Source: an uncultured Sutterella sp. (GTDB lineage Bacteria > Pseudomonadota > Gammaproteobacteria > Burkholderiales > Burkholderiaceae_F). From it: 23,090 nt of DNA. Under the pieces are notes generated by a model that did no database searches, was not told the origin of the DNA, and saw only the letters and a list, made by a program, of their open reading frames with translations. The stretch spans positions 1 to 23,090 of the forward strand of contig CAKQKT010000017.1 of the NCBI GenBank assembly GCA_934249275.1. Reading direction: 5' to 3'. Made by a program: the position numbers and the translations under genes. Positions 7,525-16,319 of the stretch are shown here, piece by piece (within the stretch, counting starts at the first letter, position 1; each line of letters opens with the position of its first letter).

Positions 7525-8781
7525 ATGGCACGTTCTTTGAATCTTGCGGCCGCACGCCGCGAACTCACCTTCATCCTCAACCGCCTGACGGCCTACACCA
7601 CGCTCGCCGACCGTGAAATCCTCGAGCTTCGCCTTCGCAAGCTCCTCGACAACACGTTGCCCGACGACTTCTACAGCATGGCCGACGACGTGTTCGAAAA
7701 GATCCGCGTCCAGCATCCCGCCGTCGCCGACGAGGCCCGCGGGGTCTTCTACGGCATGCTCTCCGAGGTGAAGTACGAATACCGCACGGAAACGGAGTCC
7801 ACCACGATGATGATGGTCGGCCTCCTCATGAGCACGGTCTTCAAGTCCCAGCCTCCCGTCTCCGTCATCTCACGAGAAACCGCCGATGAAATCGCCGCGG
7901 TTCTCAAGAAGCACTACATCAACCCGAAGGCCCGCATCACGGTCTTCCACGAGATGCTCCGCAGCAACCAGGGTCCCGCCAACAACACCGAGATCGGCGG
8001 ACAGCTCACCCGTGAAATGGCCCGCTGCAGCGACGTTCTCTATACGGGCCGCCACCTCGACGTCCCCGAATGCGCCGACGACCCCATCGTTGCCCTCGAG
8101 GACGAGCACGGCTACGGCCTCTACATGCGCCACCTCGTCATCACCGTGACAGTGCCCGCAGGCGAACTCGCCGTCGTGCATCCCTACCGCTGGTGGGACG
8201 CTTCGCTCAATCCCGAACTCTGCGGCCCGGGCCTCTTCGACCCCAACCAGATTCTTCAGAATCCCTTTGCGCTCGAAATCGCCGAAGCCCTCGCGCCCAA
8301 CGTCTCGGCCTACCACACGATCGTGACCGAACCCTTCCCGATCATCCGCGGCCTCGACTTCCTCGAGCAGGTGCTCTCGCCCTTCCGAATCTCGCCGCTC
8401 GTCATGAACGCCGTTCACACCGCGAACTGCGCGCCCGGCGACCTCTGCGCCTCCATCGCCTGCTTCTGCTCCCGACCCGACGCAGCCAAGATCTACGCCA
8501 ATGAAATCCGCATCGCGATTTCCATGCGCACCGACCGCGCCGCACCCTTCTCCGGCGACTGCATCTCCATGCAGGACAACGGCGTCGACATGCAGTCCGT
8601 CGCCGTCAATCTCGAGCGATTCCTCACCATGCTCGGCGTTCAGGACGTCGTCTTCCACGAGGATCCGCGCTACTACGAGACCGAGGACGAAGGCGGTCGC
8701 ATCTACGTGAACGCTGACGGCATCTCCACGCCGCTCGGCACGCACGGCGTCCCGACCATGCCGGCCCACTTCCTCAACTAA
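7525..8781 (+). CDS. DUF2863 family protein of unknown function
   Basis: 418 residues. Its length, the LILNRLTAYTTLADREI-like helical start and the overall sequence fit the DUF2863 family, conserved in Burkholderiales without an assigned function. The protein is soluble (no signal peptide or membrane helix) and acidic, with a C-terminal region rich in Asp/Glu (about residues 385-400) and several cysteines near 300-315 (NCAPGDLCASIACFC). The cysteine cluster does not match a metal-site signature that I can name. ATG 7525 has no clear Shine-Dalgarno site, as with several rightward genes here. Its own hairpin-bearing leader and the terminator at 8847 suggest a monocistronic unit. I assign the family by recognition only and propose no activity. 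Confidence 0.7.
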   Translation: MARSLNLAAARRELTFILNRLTAYTTLADREILELRLRKLLDNTLPDDFYSMADDVFEKIRVQHPAVADEARGVFYGMLSEVKYEYRTETESTTMMMVGLLMSTVFKSQPPVSVISRETADEIAAVLKKHYINPKARITVFHEMLRSNQGPANNTEIGGQLTREMARCSDVLYTGRHLDVPECADDPIVALEDEHGYGLYMRHLVITVTVPAGELAVVHPYRWWDASLNPELCGPGLFDPNQILQNPFALEIAEALAPNVSAYHTIVTEPFPIIRGLDFLEQVLSPFRISPLVMNAVHTANCAPGDLCASIACFCSRPDAAKIYANEIRIAISMRTDRAAPFSGDCISMQDNGVDMQSVAVNLERFLTMLGVQDVVFHEDPRYYETEDEGGRIYVNADGISTPLGTHGVPTMPAHFLN

Positions 8782-8846
8782 GCCGCGCACATCTTGATCG
8801 CAAACAGGTCCGGAGCTCACGCTCACGGGCCTTTTCCATATGCGCG

Positions 8847-8881
8847 AAAGGGCGCCCCGCCTTTCGGCGGAGCGCCCTTTT
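8847..8881. terminator. Convergent bidirectional terminator between the DUF2863 gene and clpB
   Basis: A 9-bp stem AAAGGGCGC / GCGCCCTTT, one C-A mismatch, a further 5 bp and a TTTC loop, with TTTT on the right and TTT (minus strand) on the left. It serves both converging genes. Confidence 0.85.
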
Positions 8882-8915
8882 CTGACCTTTCAGGTATCCT
8901 GCTCCGAAAGCCTGG

Positions 8916-11510
<2,595 letters not shown>

Positions 11511-11581
11511 GTTCTGATTCCTTCGAAAACCCCTGCATAGGATCACTTCGGCATCGCCTGCGATCACAGGGTTCTCATTGA

Positions 11582-11613
11582 TGTCCCTTCATATATGGGG
11601 ATCGGAAGGGACA
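11582..11613. repeat. 9-bp inverted repeat wrapped around the clpB -10 box (candidate operator)
   Basis: TGTCCCTTC (11582-11590) and GAAGGGACA (11605-11613) are perfect inverted copies 14 bp apart. One arm fills the spacer next to the -35 and the other crosses the expected transcription start. A transcript starting near 11586 would lack most of one arm, so the repeat is more likely a DNA-binding site than an RNA hairpin. It does not match CIRCE (TTAGCACTC-N9-GAGTGCTAA). Confidence 0.6.
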
Positions 11614-11620
11614 TTTCAAG
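11593..11620 (-). promoter_or_regulatory. Sigma-32 heat-shock promoter of clpB
   Basis: On the minus strand CTTGAAA (11620-11614), 13 bases, then CCCCATAT (11600-11593): an essentially perfect match to the RpoH consensus CTTGAAA-N13-15-CCCCATNT. The predicted start is near 11586, giving a leader of about 75 nt before clpB. Confidence 0.9.
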
Positions 11621-11679
11621 ACTTGCAAACCATGAAGTTGCTACAAAGTTTGTCCAAAGGCAAGCTTTCATCAAGCACT

Positions 11680-11712
11680 AAAAAGCCCCGCGCGGCACAT
11701 GGCCGGCGAGGC
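11680..11712 (-). terminator. Terminator of the thrC-like/moeA/moaDE/crcB operon
   Basis: Read leftward, an 11-bp GC-rich stem with one wobble and one bulge (11712-11685) is followed by TTTTTA. It begins 25 bases after the crcB stop codon and insulates the operon from the clpB promoter. Confidence 0.8.
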
Positions 11713-11737
11713 GTTCAAGCAATCGTTCCAGACTTCG

Positions 11738-12133
11738 TCAAAGGGCTCGGACGGCCGTCCAGCCGGCCCAGGTGCCCGTGAGGCTCAGGCACAAATGCGA
11801 GGCCATATGAATGCCGGCACGGACGAATGCGCCGGAAGACATGAGCGAAAAGGCCTCGGCGGAGAACGTCGAGAAGGTCGTCAATCCACCCAGAAAACCG
11901 GTAATGATGAAGAGCCTGACCGCAGGCGGCAGTTCGGGATTGGCGCTCGTCCACGCAAGCGCCGCGCCGATCAGAAGGCCGCCCGCAGCGTTGGCCGCAA
12001 GCGTTCCCCACGGCATCCATCCGGCAAGCGGATTGAGCCAGTACGACAGAGCCCAGCGGCAGACGGCGCCCAGTCCGGCGCCGGCGCCCACGGCCAGAAT
12101 CACAAGCCAAAGCGGCCCGTCCTTCGTCATCAT
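11738..12133 (-). CDS. crcB: Fluoride channel CrcB/Fluc
   Basis: 131 residues with four transmembrane segments. CrcB (Fluc) is a dual-topology dimeric channel that lets F- leave the cell. The family hallmarks are present: an early Arg (VCRWALSYW), GTLAANAAGG with the conserved Asn, and GFLGGLTTFSTFSAE with the pore Phe and Thr/Ser residues (about 79-93). Its first ATG overlaps the moaE stop codon (TGATG), so translation is probably coupled to moaE; a second ATG follows immediately. No fluoride riboswitch is visible upstream, as expected for an internal operon gene. Why a fluoride channel ends a molybdenum cofactor operon is unclear. Confidence 0.93.
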   Translation of the reverse strand: MMTKDGPLWLVILAVGAGAGLGAVCRWALSYWLNPLAGWMPWGTLAANAAGGLLIGAALAWTSANPELPPAVRLFIITGFLGGLTTFSTFSAEAFSLMSSGAFVRAGIHMASHLCLSLTGTWAGWTAVRAL

Positions 12134-12597
12134 CAGACTTCACCCCAGCGGCGCTTGGCCTCTTCGTCGCTCTCTCGAGCATCGACCCAGCGCTCGCCTT
12201 CGGGCGTTCTTTCCTTCTTCCAGAAAGGCGCCTCGGTCTTGAGCCAGTCCATGATGAATTCGCAGGCCTCGAACGCTTCGCGGCGATGAGCGCTCGTCAC
12301 GACGACCAGCACGATGTGCTCGCCCACGGCCATCTTACCCACGCGATGAACGACCGTCACGCCGCACACGTCCCAGCGCGCCCTGGCGCGCTCAACAATG
12401 CCCGCAAGCGCCTTCTCGGTCATGGCCGGATAGTGCTCGAGCGTCAGATGCGTCACGTCGCTGCCGTCGTTGCGGTTTCTCACAACGCCCACGAAGCTCG
12501 CCACGCCGCCCGCATCGGGCGAAGCCTGAATGAGCCTTTCAATTTCTTCGCCGGGATTGAAGTCGGCTTCGCTCACGCGAATGGTCGTCAGAGACAT
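12133..12597 (-). CDS. moaE: Molybdopterin synthase catalytic subunit MoaE
   Basis: 154 residues. MoaE with two MoaD subunits converts cyclic pyranopterin monophosphate to molybdopterin. The active-site residues match E. coli MoaE: VRNRN (39-43), TSAHRREAFE (101-110), K120 and K127 in WLKTEAPFWKKE, then TPEGERWVDARESD. The start at 12597 is two bases after the moaD stop codon and has GGAGG inside the end of moaD; a longer in-frame start at 12750 would overlap all of moaD's C-terminus and is rejected. The stop codon overlaps the crcB start. Confidence 0.95.
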   Translation of the reverse strand: MSLTTIRVSEADFNPGEEIERLIQASPDAGGVASFVGVVRNRNDGSDVTHLTLEHYPAMTEKALAGIVERARARWDVCGVTVVHRVGKMAVGEHIVLVVVTSAHRREAFEACEFIMDWLKTEAPFWKKERTPEGERWVDARESDEEAKRRWGEV

Positions 12598-12599
12598 GC

Positions 12600-12857
12600 T
12601 CAGCCTCCGGTTACCGGCGGGAAGAAGGCGACTTCGTCGCCCGCCTTCACGGCATCCTCGGGCTCGGCCATTTCCTGATTGACGGCCGCACGAACACGGC
12701 GGGCATTGCCCAGAGCCGTCGCATACGGCTCGCCGCGGCCGCGAAGCCACTCGCGAAGCGCGGCAACGGTCGTCACGCTCTCGGGCACCTCAAGCTCCTC
12801 CTGCGAACGGCCAAGGGCATCGCGCAGCAGCGCAAAGTAAAGAATGCGAATCTTCAT
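12600..12857 (-). CDS. moaD: Molybdopterin synthase sulfur carrier MoaD
   Basis: 85 residues of beta-grasp type ending in FFPPVTGG. The terminal Gly-Gly is adenylated and thiocarboxylated to donate sulfur to MoaE. KIRILYFALLRDALG is the typical first strand and loop. An AAGAGAGAG purine tract precedes the ATG. It lies between moeA (57-bp gap) and moaE (2-bp gap) in one leftward operon. Confidence 0.95.
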   Translation of the reverse strand: MKIRILYFALLRDALGRSQEELEVPESVTTVAALREWLRGRGEPYATALGNARRVRAAVNQEMAEPEDAVKAGDEVAFFPPVTGG

Positions 12858-12904
12858 TTTTTTCTCTCTCTTCGATTTTGCCTGTTGTCCTTATGCTCGG
12901 ACTA

Positions 12905-12922
12905 TTGCTTGCCATCAAGCAA
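12905..12922 (-). other. Small hairpin over the moeA stop codon
   Basis: TTGCTTG and CAAGCAA form a perfect 7-bp inverted repeat with a 4-base loop that includes the moeA stop codon. No T-run follows on the minus strand, so it is unlikely to terminate transcription. It may limit coupling between moeA and moaD or protect an upstream mRNA fragment. Confidence 0.4.
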
Positions 12923-14120
12923 AGAACTGGCAGAACGGGTAGTAGTTGACCATGTCGCCCTTGTGAACAATGCCGCCCACGGGAATGTCAACCAGACCGT
13001 CGGCCCATGCACAGGACGAAAGCACCTGCGAATTCTGCGTGTGGTACAAGTCCAGACCGCCCGCCTCATTGCGCCTGACGCGCACGAATTCCTGACGATC
13101 TCCGGCCTTGAGCCAGTCAAAGTCGGCCCTCACGGCCATCGGCTTCACGTCGATGTCGGTAAGCCCCATCGTTCTGAGCAGATAGGGACGGGCCATCATC
13201 AGGAACACCACAAAGCCCGCAACCGGATTGCCCGGACACCCGATGAAGGGCACGCCGCGCACCTCGCCGAAGGCCAGAGGCTTGCCGGGCTTCAGGCGCA
13301 CGCGCCAGACGTTGAGCGAGCCGATGGCTTCGACCGCCGGCTTGATGTGGTCCTCTTCGCCCACGCTCATGCCGCCCGTCGTCAAAATCACGTCTGCGGA
13401 GGCCGCGGCGCTTTCGAAAGCATCGATCGTCGCCTGGAGCGTATCGGGCACGTTGCCCAAATCCAGGGCCTCGCATCCGAGCTCCTGAAGAAGGCTTCGG
13501 ATCATGAAGCGGTTCGAGTTGTAGATGCCGCCCGGCGGCAGAGGCTCGCCCGGCTGAACAAGTTCGTCGCCCGAGAAGAAGATGCCGACGCGAAGACGGC
13601 GGTAAACCTTGACGTATGCCCGGCCGATCGAAGCGACCATGCCGATGGCAGCCGGCGTCAGACGAGCGCCCTGCTTGAGCACGACGCCGCCCTGCGGAAC
13701 GTCCGAACCGCGGCGGCGCACCCAGGCGCCTTCGCGCACCGGCGCCTTGAACACAATGCCGTCGGGCGATGCCTCAACGTTTTCCTGAGGCACGACCGTG
13801 TCGGCGCCTTCGGGCATCGGCGCGCCCGTAAAGATGCGGGCAACGCTGCCTTCGGCAAGCCTGCAGCCGACCTGGCCGGCGGGAATGCGCTCGGATACCG
13901 GCAGCACGACCGGATGAGCCTCGCTTGCCTCGGCAATATCAGCCGCCCTGACCGCATAGCCGTCCATCTGGGAATTATCCCAGCCGGGAACGGCGATCGG
14001 GCTCACGATGTCTTCGGCAAGCACGCGGTGGGTGGAATAGAGCAACGGAACGGTTTCCATTCCTTCAACAGGCGCGGCCTTCTCAAGGAGGCGGCGCAAA
14101 GCTTCGGCATAGGTGATCAT
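12915..14120 (-). CDS. moeA: Molybdopterin molybdenumtransferase MoeA
   Basis: 401 residues. MoeA inserts molybdate into adenylylated molybdopterin. Landmarks in order: NSQMDGYAVRAAD (49-61), FTGAPMPEGADTVV (about 96-109), FSGDELVQPGEPL, TTGGMSVGEEDHIKP (the MPT-binding loop), RLKPGKPLAFG with the two conserved Lys, and GCPGNPVAG. All fit an active enzyme. Start ATG 14120 overlaps the mobB stop codon by four bases (ATGA), a sign of translational coupling. The final residues YYPFCQFFA are the usual short C-terminal strand of domain IV. Confidence 0.96.
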   Translation of the reverse strand: MITYAEALRRLLEKAAPVEGMETVPLLYSTHRVLAEDIVSPIAVPGWDNSQMDGYAVRAADIAEASEAHPVVLPVSERIPAGQVGCRLAEGSVARIFTGAPMPEGADTVVPQENVEASPDGIVFKAPVREGAWVRRRGSDVPQGGVVLKQGARLTPAAIGMVASIGRAYVKVYRRLRVGIFFSGDELVQPGEPLPPGGIYNSNRFMIRSLLQELGCEALDLGNVPDTLQATIDAFESAAASADVILTTGGMSVGEEDHIKPAVEAIGSLNVWRVRLKPGKPLAFGEVRGVPFIGCPGNPVAGFVVFLMMARPYLLRTMGLTDIDVKPMAVRADFDWLKAGDRQEFVRVRRNEAGGLDLYHTQNSQVLSSCAWADGLVDIPVGGIVHKGDMVNYYPFCQFFA

Positions 14121-14608
14121 AGGCTTACTACAAAATCTGCAACAGCGGCAGGGTCATTGATGTCAAGACGCGGCACACGCTCGTCCGGCTCTTCAAAATC
14201 AGACGCAACGGCAACGACGTCGTCATGCATGAGCGAGAGTCTCGGATTCGCCTCGCACACCCTGCGGCGAACTTCAATTTTAGGGAATGCGCCCTCGTTT
14301 TTAAACCCCTCCACAAGTATGACGTCGACGTTCGTGAACTTGGAAAGCAACTCGTCAACAGAGGGCTGCTCGGGCGTTTCGACGAGCATCGCCCATCGCC
14401 TGTCGCTTCGCACAATCACCTGCGAAGCACCCGACTCACGATAGCGCCAGCTATCCTTGCCGGGCTTGTCCATGTCGAACCCGTGATGCGCATCCTTAAG
14501 CGCCGCGACCCGGAAGCCGCGGCAGGTCAGTTCCGCCGCAACCCGGGTCGCAAGGGTTGTCTTGCCGCTTTCGGAAAAGCCGACGAAGCCAACGGTCTTA
14601 GGAGGCAT
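14117..14608 (-). CDS. mobB: Molybdopterin-guanine dinucleotide biosynthesis adaptor MobB
   Basis: 163 residues. MobB is a P-loop GTP-binding protein that assists MobA in making the guanine dinucleotide form of Moco. It has Walker A GFSESGKTT (10-18), the family motif DAHHGFDMDKPGKDSWRYRE, VETPEQPS, and VDVILVEGFKNE as the Walker B region, ending LDINDPAAVADFVVSL. The start at 14608 has GGAGGG five bases upstream and overlaps the end of the thrC-like gene by 11 bases; the longer in-frame start at 14671 is less likely. mobA is not in the window. Confidence 0.92.
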   Translation of the reverse strand: MPPKTVGFVGFSESGKTTLATRVAAELTCRGFRVAALKDAHHGFDMDKPGKDSWRYRESGASQVIVRSDRRWAMLVETPEQPSVDELLSKFTNVDVILVEGFKNEGAFPKIEVRRRVCEANPRLSLMHDDVVAVASDFEEPDERVPRLDINDPAAVADFVVSL

Positions 14609-16037
14609 TGCCGCCCTCCGTAAGCCTGTCGATCTCCTTGCGAACGGCCGCTTCGCACGCCGGCATTTCAATCTTCTTCTGAACGCGATTGAAAACGTCG
14701 ACCAGATCCTCCGGAGGCTCGATGAGCGAACCCGTCGCCTGCATGACCATCCTCGGAAACTTCACGGCCTGCACCGTTTCGACGCAAAGCGTCTTGACGC
14801 CGACGGGATGCAGATAAATGCCGGAGAAGAGCGCATCGGCCGTATGCGGATCAACGAACGTGTCGTACTCGAGATGCATCTGCTCGATGATTTCAAGCCG
14901 GTTCGGATGATTCGACGAACCCGACACGACGCCGGACATGCGAACCTTTCTGAACTCCTCAGGCGTCAGCGTGAACTCGCCCTTTTCCTTCAGGCTTTGC
15001 GCAAGCTCCCTCACGCGCGCGCCGTTGCGGCCGAGCACGTCGAAAAGAAAGCGCTCGAAGCTCGCGGCACGCGAGATGTCCGTAGAAGGCGACGACGTTG
15101 CAATCGTCTCGCTCGAGGGCTTCGGTGCATACCGCCCCGTGCGAAGGAACTCGTCCATCGCATCGTTTTCATTCGTGCAGACAATCAGGCGCAGAATCGG
15201 AAGCCCCATCTGCTTGGCAACCCAGCACGCATAGGCGTTGCCGAAATTGCCGCCCGGCACCGCAAACACAATCTCTTCGCCCACGCGATCGACCGCACGC
15301 AGATAGCCGTAGAAGTAATAGACGATCTGCGGCACGATGCGGGACCACAAAACCGAGTTGATCGCCCCCAGGCCGCGGGGCTTCGAATAGCCGGTGTCCT
15401 CAAGAATGTTGCGGACGATGTCCTGGCATTCGTCGAACGTGCCGTCAACCTCAATATTGATGACGTTCGCGTCGAGATTGGAATAAAGCTGCGCCGCCTG
15501 GAATCGGCTCATTCGGTCCTTGGGCGACAGCATGATGACCTTGACGTTCTTGTGGCCGCCGAAGGCAGCTTCCGCAGCCGCACCCATGTCGCCCGTCGTA
15601 GCTCCGAGCAGCGTGCGGGGACGTCCCTGCGCAAACGACGTATCGAAGAGCTTCGAGATGAACTGCATCGCAATGTCGTCAAAGGCCAGCGTGGGACCGT
15701 TCGAGAGCTCAAGAAGACCGACCTGGTCGTGAAGCCACTTCACGGGCGTAATCTCTTCGGCCGTGAACATCCCGCGGGTGTGCTTGAAGTTCTGCTGCTG
15801 ATACGCTTCGGAACAGATGCGCCAGAGAATATCCTTCGGCAGCTCTTCGGCAAAGAGCCGGATGACCTCGAATGCAAGCGAAGCATAGGAAAGGCCTCGC
15901 CACGTCATCAGCGTCTGCATGTCAACCTTCGGGAAGGCGGCGGGCACGTAGAGACCGCCGTCCTCAGCATAGCCCTCGAAGAGAATGTCGCTGAACGAAA
16001 AGCTCGATTCGAGGCCTCGGGTGGAAATGTACTGCAT
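14598..16037 (-). CDS. thrC: Threonine synthase homologue lacking the PLP lysine (probable pseudoenzyme)
   Basis: 479 residues, colinear with gammaproteobacterial/betaproteobacterial ThrC from MQYISTRG to the C-terminus. ThrC converts O-phosphohomoserine to threonine using PLP bound to a lysine in GPTLAFKD. Here the motif is GPTLAFDD, with D120 in place of that lysine (codon GAC on the minus strand). Two PLP-phosphate positions are also changed: GDTG is GDMG (M151) and P[ST]GNFG is PGGNFG (G262). The frame is fully open and has a superb AAAGGAGG before ATG 16037, so it is an expressed gene and not a decayed one. It leads the Moco operon, a place thrC commonly holds in Burkholderiales, but hom, usually upstream, is absent. 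It cannot be expected to make threonine by the known mechanism; a new role is open. Confidence 0.85.
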   Translation of the reverse strand: MQYISTRGLESSFSFSDILFEGYAEDGGLYVPAAFPKVDMQTLMTWRGLSYASLAFEVIRLFAEELPKDILWRICSEAYQQQNFKHTRGMFTAEEITPVKWLHDQVGLLELSNGPTLAFDDIAMQFISKLFDTSFAQGRPRTLLGATTGDMGAAAEAAFGGHKNVKVIMLSPKDRMSRFQAAQLYSNLDANVINIEVDGTFDECQDIVRNILEDTGYSKPRGLGAINSVLWSRIVPQIVYYFYGYLRAVDRVGEEIVFAVPGGNFGNAYACWVAKQMGLPILRLIVCTNENDAMDEFLRTGRYAPKPSSETIATSSPSTDISRAASFERFLFDVLGRNGARVRELAQSLKEKGEFTLTPEEFRKVRMSGVVSGSSNHPNRLEIIEQMHLEYDTFVDPHTADALFSGIYLHPVGVKTLCVETVQAVKFPRMVMQATGSLIEPPEDLVDVFNRVQKKIEMPACEAAVRKEIDRLTEGGNAS

Positions 16038-16159
16038 GAAACCTCCTTTGAAAGGGGGGAAATAGTCGCTGTCACTCATCAGGCGAATGACGATAAAGCC
16101 ATACTACCCGAAAATCATTCTCCAAAATCCTCAAAACGCTGAATTTCGAGGACATTAGA

Positions 16160-16192
16160 CGTTTGGCGTATATCGAATTAGTTCGTTTGGCG
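16160..16192. repeat. 9-bp direct repeat in the divergent thrC-like/phoH promoter region
   Basis: CGTTTGGCG occurs at 16160-16168 and 16184-16192, a 24-bp period, inside the 282-bp AT-rich gap 16038-16319 between divergent genes. It could be a regulator site. Nothing else in the gap looks like a gene. Confidence 0.4.
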
Positions 16193-16278
16193 CAGAAGGC
16201 TGCGTGAATAAGTGATTCTTGAGTGTAAGTCGAGAAGGCCGTCTTCTTGAAGAGGTCTCCGACAAAGCGCCGAGCCTC

Positions 16279-16284
16279 TACAAT
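16279..16284 (+). promoter_or_regulatory. Candidate -10 element for phoH
   Basis: TACAAT (5 of 6 to the consensus) lies 35 bases before ATG 16320. No good -35 is found at 16-18 bp upstream. Confidence 0.35.
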
Positions 16285-16319
16285 AGACTCATCGACATTA
16301 TTTATTAGTGAGAAACGCC

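Noticed and set aside
12133..12400. Fluoride (crcB) riboswitch upstream of crcB
   Set aside because: This region is moaE coding sequence, and crcB is translated by coupling; no riboswitch consensus is visible.
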